Of a DNA stretch of 38,032 bases, positions 24,603 through 32,383 are shown one piece after another. How positions within the stretch are numbered: position 1 is the first letter of the stretch; each line of letters opens with the position of its first letter. The DNA is from a bacterium (GTDB lineage: Bacteria; Desulfobacterota; DSWW01), in NCBI GenBank assembly GCA_028277985.1, contig JANQFG010000075.1, positions 1 through 38,032 of the forward strand. Reading direction: 5' to 3'. Under the pieces are notes generated by a model, which did no database searches, was not told the origin of the DNA, and worked only from the letters and a program-made list of their open reading frames with translations. The translations under genes were made by a program, and so were the position numbers.

Positions 24603-25274
24603 CTAATTCTGCATATTGGTAGTACTGAAATCTTCGCCAAAGGCCCTAGGGTGGCATGCAACACGATAGATCAAGTATGCAACGACCGAGTAGAGCAGAA
24701 GCATGCCCACCGTATGACAGGTTGACCACTTATCAACTCTATCCTGGATGAAAATCGGACCTATCATACTCAACACGACGGGAAGACAGAGCGGAATTCC
24801 GATTCTATACCAGTTCTTATCCCAGAATCGTTTCTGGCTGTTTAGAAGGCGCTGCCAGATCATCGGACTGCTCCGTCTCAGAGATATCTCTCCCAGATTC
24901 CTCACGGCCGCGTCCTCATCCAAGGTCGCCATGAATTGCTTGATATCTTCACCATCCGTGTCAGCAAACAACAATTCCGTCTTGTACTCTGATAAACAGA
25001 TCGCTTTTCCGAGCCTTTCTATCTGAGCGATCAAAATGATCTGCAACGCCATAGCCACAAACCACAAGTATGGAATCAGAACGAGCAGGACGCAGCCCTG
25101 AGAGACGCTCACTGTTGCAGGGGTATCATCAGAGAATATCATTCTTATTAGAGCCAGGATTCCTGCTGTAAGAACAGCAATGACGCCATATCGAATATTG
25201 GTTCGAAACCTGATTTCGGATCTCAGACCTTCGTATTCGTGCAGTACGGCCGTCAAATAATCCCTGGCATCCAT
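24603..25274 (-). CDS. Four-helix membrane protein with N-terminal EYEGLRSEI segment
   Basis: A 223-residue protein starting at ATG 25274 behind GGGAGA. Transmembrane helices are at about 29-47, 60-83, 157-176 and 187-206, with a soluble loop of about 70 residues between the pairs. The amphipathic N-terminus (LHEYEGLRSEIRFR) recalls membrane proteins often found in accessory and defence loci, but I cannot name the family. It is the first gene of the three-gene unit with the TP-methylase. Confidence 0.72.
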   Translation of the reverse strand: MDARDYLTAVLHEYEGLRSEIRFRTNIRYGVIAVLTAGILALIRMIFSDDTPATVSVSQGCVLLVLIPYLWFVAMALQIILIAQIERLGKAICLSEYKTELLFADTDGEDIKQFMATLDEDAAVRNLGEISLRRSSPMIWQRLLNSQKRFWDKNWYRIGIPLCLPVVLSMIGPIFIQDRVDKWSTCHTVGMLLLYSVVAYLIYRVACHPRAFGEDFSTTNMQN

Positions 25275-25363
25275 TGCGATCTCCCATTACGATTCGGCAT
25301 CGCGGGTCAGACCATTCACTCCGGTCTACTCACATCTTTGCCTTTGAGAACCTTCGCGACGGC

Positions 25364-26665
25364 TCATAGGTGGGTTCGCTGGTTGGCCTGAATCTCCGCC
25401 GTGCGATGACCATCCACACCGGCCTTTTCTGCGAATTCCGGCCAACGTCGCGCAGTCTCGATGACACGTTCCATCATCTCGTTTGCCCGTGCCTTCTTGA
25501 CACCCGCAACATTGGCCATGGCGATCAGATCGTCTCGTTCAAACTCGTCACGTTTTCCGTTCACGCTCATTTGATGCCGGCTCGTCCACTCGCCCCTGGG
25601 GTCCCACGCGTAAGAGATGTCATACGCCGGGGACAGTCGCCATATACCCCGGCGGTTCATGAGAAAAGCGATGTTCTTCACGTGATCATCATGATTACGA
25701 CCGACCACGTTGAACATGGCGCGCAGCACCTGTTGATCCAGATCTTCACGGGGGAGTCCCAGCCTTCGGATGACCTGGATCGCCTGTTCGTAGGAGTAAC
25801 TCGCAGGCTGGTTGTAGTCATAATGGGCCATGGCACCCAAGGATTGCATGTGAAGCTTCCCGCCCCTTTCGGTCCGATCGAACCGCTTCGTCATGAAGTG
25901 GCTTCGGCCGCCCTCGCGGTGAAGCCGGCATCGAGCCATCTTGATACCGGCCTCTACCGCCATCAGATGGTATGCGTATTCGATCTTTCCATAGCCCTTC
26001 GGATCGGCGAGCTCCTTGTCCCGATTGTTGGAGACTCCGTCAAATTTCATCAACCAGTGCTCGAAGTCATCATCGACTTCGACCTGACCCGATCGAAACT
26101 CGTTCGTCTTCGGATTCCAGGCGAGAATCGCTTTGGCCCTGGCACCGCCGGCTGAAGTCCCGACGCGGAGAATGTCCTCTATCACCTCCCGGTCATCGCG
26201 CCCGGTGAAGACACCACCGAGGCTGGCACGTTCGTCGAGAATCTGATTCGCCAGATCCACGAGCTTCACCACCTCAACCGCTTTTTTGCTAGTGGGCGGC
26301 CCAAGCGTGGCCGGCTCGAACTCGAGTGCACCCATTCCACGACTCCCGATATAGCAGAGGCGCTCTACCGGATGGAAGCTCGAGGCAGTTCGTCCTTCCG
26401 AGGCAAGCCATTCGTCAATGACCGCGTTTCCGAACTTGTCCGGAAGCGAGTCGGCTAGCAGACCGGGCAATCCCCTGAAGGTGTTTCGTGCGAGTGCCGG
26501 AAACTCATAGGGGAATTCACCGAGCGGCATTGTAAGGGGAGCCAATTGAATGCCACTACCAAGAAAATCGGGTGCATATTGGAAGACGCCGATTTCCCTG
26601 TCCTCCAGCCAAGTGACGGCCCCGATCAGACTACCCCAGAGAAGCACGCGCGCATCATTGTTCAT
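25364..26665 (-). CDS. hipA: HipA-family serine/threonine kinase toxin
   Basis: A 433-residue type II toxin of the HipA kinase family. The start at ATG 26665 overlaps the antitoxin stop by 11 bp; a longer frame would extend deep into the antitoxin. Key features are the glycine-rich loop GTSAGGAR (169-176), HWLMKFDG near 203, the catalytic D-x-H-x-K-N box with D326 (RNHDDHVKN), and the metal-binding SPAYD with D349. HipA of E. coli phosphorylates glutamyl-tRNA synthetase; the target here is not known. All core residues are present, so it is probably active. Confidence 0.93.
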   Translation of the reverse strand: MNNDARVLLWGSLIGAVTWLEDREIGVFQYAPDFLGSGIQLAPLTMPLGEFPYEFPALARNTFRGLPGLLADSLPDKFGNAVIDEWLASEGRTASSFHPVERLCYIGSRGMGALEFEPATLGPPTSKKAVEVVKLVDLANQILDERASLGGVFTGRDDREVIEDILRVGTSAGGARAKAILAWNPKTNEFRSGQVEVDDDFEHWLMKFDGVSNNRDKELADPKGYGKIEYAYHLMAVEAGIKMARCRLHREGGRSHFMTKRFDRTERGGKLHMQSLGAMAHYDYNQPASYSYEQAIQVIRRLGLPREDLDQQVLRAMFNVVGRNHDDHVKNIAFLMNRRGIWRLSPAYDISYAWDPRGEWTSRHQMSVNGKRDEFERDDLIAMANVAGVKKARANEMMERVIETARRWPEFAEKAGVDGHRTAEIQANQRTHL

Positions 26666-27047
26666 CTTCGTCCTCGCCGTCGCCCCATGACCACGGAGCA
26701 CGGTCATCGCTGGATGAACCGGGACGTGCGCGCTTCCGCTCTGCGCCACCGATGTCGACCCTTTCGATGGGTCGCACGGTCGGATCGGGGAGCAGGACTT
26801 CCAGGTTTTGCTGAATACCCAGCGCCGTGAGCACCCGGATGAAGGTATCCATGGAAACCCCCTGACCTTTCTCCAGCCGACCGATGGTCCTTGGCGAGAC
26901 ACCGGCTGTCATGGCGAGCTGAACCTGGGTGATGTTGCGGGAAATCCTTATGCTTTCCAGCCGCTTGCAGAGGGCAGCCTCGATCCGATCGCTCGCCGCA
27001 ACCGTGAAGTCAATGTTATAAGCCATATCTTGCTGATTAACCTCCAT
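26655..27047 (-). CDS. hipB: HipB-like helix-turn-helix antitoxin
   Basis: A 130-residue protein from ATG 27047, chosen because the predicted promoter's start point is near 27058 and AAGG lies seven bases upstream; a TTG at 27077 would lie inside the operator. The XRE-type helix-turn-helix is clear (ITQVQLAMTAGVSPRTIGRLEKG). The C-terminal tail is long, basic and then acidic (ending DGEDEDEQ) and is likely disordered, as in HipB proteins degraded by Lon. It overlaps hipA by 11 bp. Confidence 0.9.
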   Translation of the reverse strand: MEVNQQDMAYNIDFTVAASDRIEAALCKRLESIRISRNITQVQLAMTAGVSPRTIGRLEKGQGVSMDTFIRVLTALGIQQNLEVLLPDPTVRPIERVDIGGAERKRARPGSSSDDRAPWSWGDGEDEDEQ

Positions 27048-27054
27048 ATGCGGC

Positions 27055-27093
27055 CTTAATCGGTAAAATATTGCCAATTAAGACGCATGTCAG
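27055..27093 (-). promoter_or_regulatory. hipBA promoter with operator O1
   Basis: On the minus strand, CTGACA (27093-27088) and TATTTT (27070-27065) are separated by 17 bp. The -10 lies inside an inverted repeat at 27055-27082, with arms CTTAATCGGTAA and TTGCCAATTAAG (10 of 12 pairs) around a 4-bp centre. Binding of HipB here would exclude RNA polymerase. Confidence 0.6.
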
Positions 27094-27104
27094 GAATAGA
27101 CACA

Positions 27105-27130
27105 ATAATCGGTAATTTTTTGCTTATTAA
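27105..27130. promoter_or_regulatory. hipBA operator O2, imperfect
   Basis: A left arm ATAATCGGTAA identical to the core of O3 is followed by a 4-bp spacer and a degenerate right arm TTGCTTATTAA (7 of 11 positions). It lies between O1 and O3, with centres about 49 and 41 bp apart. Confidence 0.5.
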
Positions 27131-27143
27131 TGAGGAATTATCT

Positions 27144-27173
27144 ATATAATCGGTAATATTTTACCGATTATAT
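27144..27173. promoter_or_regulatory. hipBA operator O3, perfect 13-bp inverted repeat
   Basis: Perfect 13-bp arms (outermost bases 27144 and 27173, inner GGTAA and TTACC) flank a 4-bp spacer. The conserved ATCGGTAA half-site is shared by O1, O2 and O3, the usual sign of cooperative autorepression by a HipB-HipA complex. Confidence 0.65.
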
Positions 27174-27262
27174 GGCATTATTTTGGCTTCGTCAAGGACT
27201 TTTCATGACCGGCCGGAGATTCCAAGCAATCCCGCTTTCCATACCCTCGAGCATGACTTGGG

Positions 27263-27799
27263 CTACTTGATTCCTTCGGCCCAGGTGTCCCTGGGGAAGA
27301 TCTTCATCCACAACTCAGCACATTCGGCGGGGGTCTTGGCACCGCTGGCTGCAGTCTTGAAGAATTCGACCATTGCCTCTTTCCCACCCTCACGCGGAGC
27401 ACTGCCTCGAAATACCTCCGGATCAAACTGATTCGCGAAATCTCGATTCAGGTGTTCGGGAAAGAGAGCCGCCACAGCCCGGGCTCGGTTTCGCGCGGCC
27501 TCCGGATTGTCCGTGTTCATCGCAATCTCCGCAGCTTTGGCCTGGAACAGGAGCTTGTCCTGTCGATTTCTGTTGCGGACCTGGACCCCCAGCGAAATCG
27601 CCGCTACCAGCAACGGAATCGCGATTCCGGCCGCAGAAATCACACTATTCCAGAAGGAGACCTTTACGCGGCGCTCATCCAACTCGAGGCGTTGTCGCTC
27701 AAGAACGAGTTTCTCTTCGTCCAGGTTTGCACGACCCTCCAACGGCAAGACAGCCAGAATACCGAATACGGCTATGGTGATTAAGGTTTTCGCTTTCAT
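27263..27799 (-). CDS. Membrane-anchored protein with coiled coil, unknown function
   Basis: A 178-residue protein starting at ATG 27799 with AAAGGAGG nine bases upstream. It has an N-terminal signal or helix (1-22), a charged coiled-coil segment at about 26-46, a second helix at 50-72, then a basic linker and a soluble helical domain with AEIAMNTDNPEAARNRARAV. No family is recognised. It lies upstream of the hipBA operator region. Confidence 0.7.
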   Translation of the reverse strand: MKAKTLITIAVFGILAVLPLEGRANLDEEKLVLERQRLELDERRVKVSFWNSVISAAGIAIPLLVAAISLGVQVRNRNRQDKLLFQAKAAEIAMNTDNPEAARNRARAVAALFPEHLNRDFANQFDPEVFRGSAPREGGKEAMVEFFKTAASGAKTPAECAELWMKIFPRDTWAEGIK

Positions 27800-27856
27800 A
27801 GAGTTCGCCTCCTTTCTTCTCTGTACTACCTGACCATACGAATCAACCGCTCGAGT

Positions 27857-28363
27857 TCACGATCGACTTCTGAATATCTTTCCTGCCTGATGAGTTCGAT
27901 GTCGTGTTAATCGACGACATAGCCTCTCAAACTCGTTCCATGCTCTTGGTCTATTCATCTGAGTTCTACGCAATTGGATATATTCTTGAAACCTGGCATA
28001 GTTGCCAAGCAGATTCGTCCCCGTGAGTCGATCAAGAGTGGTAATGTCGTATATTCCAAGGTTGGCTCCCGTGGCTAAACGTTCATATTGGTTGAGCACT
28101 TTGTGAACCTTCACTCTCATGTTTTCATCAACCAGGATAGCCTCAGCCTGATCTCTTGTTACCTTTTCGCCAAATTCCTTTCGTATCTCTCGTTTTTCGT
28201 TCTTTATCTCTTGATTGATCTCCTCCCAGAATTCCAATGTCAGCTTTCTCTTTTCTCGCTGCAGAGACAGGATGTGGCTGATCACCCCCCACACAATAGG
28301 AGGCGTCGCCAGCGCGGCGGCAATTATTGTTGCTACGTTTGCGGCTTCCTGTAGTGTCATCAT
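27857..28363 (-). CDS. DUF4760-like membrane-anchored protein
   Basis: A 168-residue protein with an N-terminal transmembrane helix (10-32), a coiled-coil segment (35-65) and a domain containing VHKVLNQYERLATGANLGIYD and a later RPRAWNEFERL, which fits the DUF4760 pattern. Function unknown. The C-terminus is strongly basic. Confidence 0.72.
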   Translation of the reverse strand: MMTLQEAANVATIIAAALATPPIVWGVISHILSLQREKRKLTLEFWEEINQEIKNEKREIRKEFGEKVTRDQAEAILVDENMRVKVHKVLNQYERLATGANLGIYDITTLDRLTGTNLLGNYARFQEYIQLRRTQMNRPRAWNEFERLCRRLTRHRTHQAGKIFRSRS

Positions 28364-28754
28364 CTTCTTCCTAAGAACGGTTTGCTTGTCACCAAAAGAA
28401 ACGATAGAGATTCGCCCAATGTTGCTGTCTCGTTTACGAAAGCAGCAGCCGGCTCTAGGAACCTATCCATTCTTTTACTGCCAGAAGACTCTCGGGCGGT
28501 CGATCTCGATCAAGCAGAAGACAGAACTTCCAACATATTCACCCACTTGAAAACTCATCTCGCGACCCAATTGAGTCCAGACAGAGACCAAATTCCATTT
28601 CTTGATACCAAGTATCTTGTCTACCCTTTCTGCTGCCTCAGAATACTCTTACATCCCAGGATCCCTCATCACGATCAAGCTTCAGAGAGCGCACCGCTTT
28701 GTTTCTTCCATCTCATCATACTGCATCCCCCTCGTAGTTTGGTTCGCCCCCCTC
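28364..28754. other. 391-bp gap without an intact gene
   Basis: Apart from the possible remnant at 28475-28648, I see no intact gene or repeat. Several short open stretches on the minus strand in different frames (for example one ending LDRDEGSWDVRVF) suggest decayed coding DNA. Confidence 0.4.
28475..28648 (-). pseudogene. Possible gene remnant, 57 codons without a start
   Basis: Between two in-frame stops lies an open stretch whose translation looks protein-like (AERVDKILGIKKWNLVSVW, then VGEYVGSSVFCLIEIDRP). It has no suitable start codon or ribosome-binding site. It may be the 3' end of a frameshifted or truncated gene. Confidence 0.25.
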
Positions 28755-29597
28755 CTATTGCTCTCTATTCTCCTGCCCCGACCCTTCAAAATAGATCAGT
28801 TCGGTGAGCGTTTCTATTGGAACGTTCTCTTTTCCAGAAGCTTTTCGCATAGCATTCACAACTTCTGCCCATTTTCTCTTACAGTCATTGGTGAGATCAT
28901 CTCCTTCTTTATCTCTGCATTCGGAGTGATAATCAGCCAATGGTTCTACCACGTCACTCGGCGCACACACAGCCAATTGATTCTTAAGTCTGTCGTACAT
29001 CTTCCTCTCTTCATCAGTTTCCGTCCTAACTTCTTTAGCGAATTCAGCTAATGATCTTTTGGTGAAGGCGCTTTCGGCCTTCAGCGAATCCAAATGATAG
29101 GCACCTAACATACCAATAACCACACCAAGCAGTGCAGGCAAACCATTCAGCAATACCGTGTACACGAGCCTCTTCTCGCGTTTGTGGGATATCTCTTGGG
29201 AATGAAGTTCAATTGCCGTATTGATTAGAGCCTCTATGTCGCTACCCTCTAGCGGGGCTCTCGATATTCTATCCTTCTCTTCTTCGCTAAGTTGACCATA
29301 TTCAGCTTTGCTCACCGTTCTTAAGCTGTCTACGTTATAGTTTTTTGGTTGAGCCCTTCTTCTGACAAGGGATGCCTTTTCATTTGTACTATCGATTCGG
29401 AAGAATTCCCGATGGTCCAAGAATATCTTCTTCCAATGCTCTCTTCCCTGGTTATCCGTTCGAATTCTCTTCGCCCATTCTTCAATTTTCAATTTGTAGA
29501 AACCGTACGCTCCCATGAATTGAATGGCAGCTATCACATCGCTCAGTCTATTTGGATTGTCGGTGTACGGGTATCTGCTGTCAGATGACATTCTCAT
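28755..29597 (-). CDS. Conserved hypothetical protein with N-terminal RLSDVIAAIQ domain and one membrane helix
   Basis: A 280-residue protein from ATG 29597, chosen for the AAGGA seven bases upstream. The N-terminal half (RLSDVIAAIQFMGAYGFYKL, HWKKIFLDHREFF, KASLVRRRAQP) followed by RISRAPLEGSDIEALINTAI is a pattern I recall from uncharacterised accessory proteins in many bacteria. A transmembrane helix spans about 146-168, followed by a charged coiled-coil-like tail. Membrane-anchored sensor or effector is possible; no function is known to me. Confidence 0.7.
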   Translation of the reverse strand: MRMSSDSRYPYTDNPNRLSDVIAAIQFMGAYGFYKLKIEEWAKRIRTDNQGREHWKKIFLDHREFFRIDSTNEKASLVRRRAQPKNYNVDSLRTVSKAEYGQLSEEEKDRISRAPLEGSDIEALINTAIELHSQEISHKREKRLVYTVLLNGLPALLGVVIGMLGAYHLDSLKAESAFTKRSLAEFAKEVRTETDEERKMYDRLKNQLAVCAPSDVVEPLADYHSECRDKEGDDLTNDCKRKWAEVVNAMRKASGKENVPIETLTELIYFEGSGQENREQ

Positions 29598-29892
29598 CGC
29601 CAGATCCTTTCCTCCGAAGTCCTTGGACAAGAATTTCGCCAACTAGGCGGCGCCGATTCCAGTAAACTGAGTCGCCGGCCGAGCCTATCTCCTCTATTGC
29701 TGCGTTCACCCGAACCGGGCCAAGAACCAGATCAGCATGAGGAAAGGACGCCTCGGGACTAATTCAACAGAGCTTAGAGGCCGCCTTCTGGGCTTGAACA
29801 CTAACCGCGGCCCTAGGAAATCAATGATCTCCTTCTGTTTGACACCGTAGACTTCAGTACACGTTTCGGCACCTACTTGAACCAGAATTCAG
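29598..29892. other. 295-bp gap with a frameshifted gene remnant
   Basis: On the minus strand a stretch reading GVKQKEIIDFL near 29820 is followed in another frame by AAVSVQAQKAASKLC and a stop near 29772. The second part resembles the tail at about 22900. No intact gene is present. Confidence 0.35.
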
Positions 29893-30582
29893 TCATTGGT
29901 AGTCATCCTTCACATGTCCTGTCTCGCGATACTCATCTTCAAAACCGTCGGGCAAATTGAGATCTATGTACCTCGCGTGCAACAGGTCCCCAAGCTCAAT
30001 AGCCGCGACAATTGGATTCGTCCTAAACTCGTCTGCCAATTCGCCGAGCGACATGGACGACCGAGCACTTTCCGGGGACCAGTTTATGAAATACTCAACC
30101 ATCTGATGACGACCAAATCTTTCTGTAGCACCCTGTATCTCAGGATTGATGTCCTTGGCGTGAAGAGTCAGGATGTCCATCATGTTTGCCTTAAGTGACC
30201 TATAGGAATCACGGAACATGTCGTATTTTGGGATATCTGACAACACTTCTTCTTGCCATTCGATCTCACGCAGGAAATTGGGTAGTTCAAACACTGTCTC
30301 TCCAAAGAATGCGATATCCCAACCGTCTTCGTGCAGGTTTCTCCAGAGACTGATATGCTCGTTTAGCACTTGCTGTAATCGTATTAGAGCTATCCCCTCC
30401 CATTCTCGCTTCTCTCGCTCTTTCTTCGCCTGCAGTGCACCGCCCACCAGGAGACCAGCGCAGGCCACGGATAGAGCGATCCAACCGTTTCGGGTAAGAC
30501 GCCGCTCTTTATTGACAAAGTGCCCATAGACTCCAAGGACAGCGGCAAGGAACGCGACAAACAAAGCTAGATAATGAAGCAT
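29893..30582 (-). CDS. Two-helix membrane protein with large cytoplasmic domain
   Basis: A 229-residue protein from ATG 30582, with GGAGAG six bases upstream; an in-frame start at 30717 lacks this support. Helices are at about 4-20 and 33-50, followed by a helical domain (IALIRLQQVLNEHISLW and onwards) rich in acidic residues. No family is recognised. Its layout of short helices plus soluble domain is like its neighbours. Confidence 0.7.
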   Translation of the reverse strand: MLHYLALFVAFLAAVLGVYGHFVNKERRLTRNGWIALSVACAGLLVGGALQAKKEREKREWEGIALIRLQQVLNEHISLWRNLHEDGWDIAFFGETVFELPNFLREIEWQEEVLSDIPKYDMFRDSYRSLKANMMDILTLHAKDINPEIQGATERFGRHQMVEYFINWSPESARSSMSLGELADEFRTNPIVAAIELGDLLHARYIDLNLPDGFEDEYRETGHVKDDYQ

Positions 30583-30736
30583 GGCGGCTCTCCAATCGAT
30601 CTCGTTCAGAAGCGGTACGCCCCCGGGAACTTGCCCCACTTCCCTCCGCAGGGCGGACCAGAGAACTGGCACAACGTCGGAAAGTCGACAGTTCGAAATC
30701 CGTAAACATAGCAACACCTCTTGGCCGCGTCATCTT

Positions 30737-30767
30737 CATTTCATGCTACCTCTCCTATCATGAAATG
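30737..30767. terminator. Hairpin after the metallophosphoesterase gene
   Basis: CATTTCATG and CATGAAATG form a perfect 9-bp stem with a 13-nt loop, 7 bp beyond the stop at 30775. No T-run follows on the minus strand, so it may be a weak or Rho-assisted terminator or an operator. Confidence 0.3.
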
Positions 30768-30774
30768 GTTCTCA

Positions 30775-31686
30775 TTACCGATCGGTTCCTGCAAAACCCA
30801 AACCAGACCCCCGCGCCCGCGGCAGCTCGAGTTCACCCACTGTTTGTTGGCCTGGCACGAGCTCCAGAACCGCGATTTCGGGAGGACAGTTGAACCGAAC
30901 CGGATAGATTGCCCAACCGATACCCTTCGAAATGAAGACCCCTGTACCGCGTGGCGATGTCTTCAGCCCGCTGGAGTAGGTTTTGTTGCGCACCGGCAGC
31001 ACCGGCGGGCCAACAAAGGGAATGTCCACCTGGCCTCCATGTGTGTGGCCGGACACCATGAGATCGACCCGGGAAGTGTACTCAGAGTCTGCCGTGTCCG
31101 GATTGTGCGCAAGGACAATCCGGCAGTCAGAATCCGGAATTCCTCCCAGGATCTCGTCGAGATTCCTGTGGTCCTCCCACACATCACCCGCCCCTGCAAG
31201 CCACAATCTTTCCCCTTCCCTTTCGATCACCTTTACCTTGTGTCTCAGATCCTGGTTGGTTTGTTGCAGCCACTCTTGAGATCTCGCTGTGTCGGCCCAA
31301 TGGTCGTGGTTGCCCAGCACCGAATAGACGCCCAGAGGTGCGGTCAGTCCCGCGAGAACTGGCCACACGGCATCAATCTCAGTGGAGGAATCCCTCTCGT
31401 GAACGTAATCTCCCGTACATACCACCAGATCCCGTCTGAGCCGATTGACCCGGCGAACCACGTGACGAATCACCGCAAGCGGCACGAGGAAACCATAGTG
31501 CAGGTCCGTTAGGTGTACTATCCGCAGGCCGGCAAATACGTCGGGTAGGTGTGGCACCGGAATTCGGTACAGGTTCGTCAGGACGAGATATCGTTCAATG
31601 AACACCGGGTAGCTGGCCACCAGTCCGGCTACACCCAGAATCCCACTCAACCTCAGGAACTTTCGTCTCTTCATTTTCCTTGCCAT
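30775..31686 (-). CDS. Calcineurin-like metallophosphoesterase with Tat-type signal, YaeI-like
   Basis: A 303-residue protein from ATG 31686. The N-terminus carries a twin-arginine-like motif (KRRKFLRLSG) before a hydrophobic segment, so export by Tat or membrane anchoring is likely. Metal-binding motifs are complete: D61 and H63 (TDLHYG), D93 (TGDY), N126-H127-D128 (GNHDHW), H194 (LAHNPD) and H214/H216 (SGHTHGG). This matches the YaeI/YkuE branch of phosphodiesterases acting at the membrane. The gene stands alone between accessory genes and VapBC. Confidence 0.9.
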   Translation of the reverse strand: MARKMKRRKFLRLSGILGVAGLVASYPVFIERYLVLTNLYRIPVPHLPDVFAGLRIVHLTDLHYGFLVPLAVIRHVVRRVNRLRRDLVVCTGDYVHERDSSTEIDAVWPVLAGLTAPLGVYSVLGNHDHWADTARSQEWLQQTNQDLRHKVKVIEREGERLWLAGAGDVWEDHRNLDEILGGIPDSDCRIVLAHNPDTADSEYTSRVDLMVSGHTHGGQVDIPFVGPPVLPVRNKTYSSGLKTSPRGTGVFISKGIGWAIYPVRFNCPPEIAVLELVPGQQTVGELELPRARGSGLGFAGTDR

Positions 31687-31744
31687 GGGGTTCCAGCGTT
31701 GCACTTCAGGGGCGCCGGGGCTTGGAGTGGCCCTTGCACAGCTG

Positions 31745-32122
31745 TCAATTGGTAGAGTCCCATGCCAATTTCAAGTCTGCACAAGCCTTGGCGAGTGACT
31801 TATCATTCGTCCAAAGCCGGACGCTCGACAGAACGGACGCGGCCAGGAGATGCATGTCAACGTAGCCTAGCCCCTTTCCCATAAGGCGGTTGTTTTCGAT
31901 GAACAGCATAACTTCTTCATGTTCTGCAATGACGGCCGAAGGAAGTGCATGGAGAAGAGAAAGAATCTCGGCGCTGTTTCTTAGATTTCCGCAAGCCAGT
32001 TCGCCAATAACAAACGGGTGAACCACTACACTTCCCTCATCGAGCAACTCAACAAGGTGTAGATCCCCATGTCGGAAATGTGAGACCCACACCGACGTGT
32101 CGACCAGTATCCTCTCAGGCAC
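31745..32122 (-). CDS. vapC: VapC-family PIN-domain ribonuclease toxin
   Basis: A 125-residue PIN protein. The acidic active-site residues are D8 (LVDTSVW), E41 (GELACG), D89 (GYVDMHL) and D107 (TNDKSL). VapC toxins cut tRNA or rRNA. The start overlaps the stop of vapB by 8 bp. Confidence 0.93.
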   Translation of the reverse strand: MPERILVDTSVWVSHFRHGDLHLVELLDEGSVVVHPFVIGELACGNLRNSAEILSLLHALPSAVIAEHEEVMLFIENNRLMGKGLGYVDMHLLAASVLSSVRLWTNDKSLAKACADLKLAWDSTN

Positions 32123-32312
32123 TGGTTGGTCTCCGTCTACGCGGAGTCTTCAATGCCTTTTCGGTGCCGCCCAACCTGGCGAGTCGCGCGCTACTTTCGC
32201 GGGCAATCAATGCTTGAAGACCGAGTTTCACCAAAGAGGTCTTCTCCTTGATCCCCGTCAGTCTTCTGGCCTTTTCGATTAGTTCGTCGTCGATGTTCAG
32301 TGTCGTTCGCAT
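32115..32312 (-). CDS. vapB: VapB-family antitoxin
   Basis: A 65-residue protein from ATG 32312 with GAGGA seven bases upstream. The N-terminus (MRTTLNIDDELIEKARRLTG) is the ribbon-helix-helix seen in VapB proteins with a type II VapB fold; the basic C-terminus binds the toxin. A longer frame would include the operator and is rejected. Confidence 0.9.
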   Translation of the reverse strand: MRTTLNIDDELIEKARRLTGIKEKTSLVKLGLQALIARESSARLARLGGTEKALKTPRRRRPTSA

Positions 32313-32333
32313 GGTTCGGTCCTCACAGGAGAG

Positions 32334-32383
32334 TATGCATTCTTGATATGCATGAGTATGCATACACTGGAAGTATTATGCAA
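32334..32383 (-). promoter_or_regulatory. vapBC promoter and triple TATGCAT operator
   Basis: Three copies of the near-palindromic TATGCAT lie at 32334, 32347 and 32357; the last is inside the perfect palindrome GTATGCATAC (32356-32365). A weak -35 (TTGCAT, 32383-32378) and -10 (CATACT, 32360-32355) with 17-bp spacing overlap the sites. This fits autorepression by VapBC. Confidence 0.6.

Noticed and set aside
28382..28807. 141-codon plus-strand frame in the 28.4-28.8 kb gap
   Set aside because: The translation is low in complexity, rich in L, P, H and R, and overlaps the end of a real minus-strand gene.
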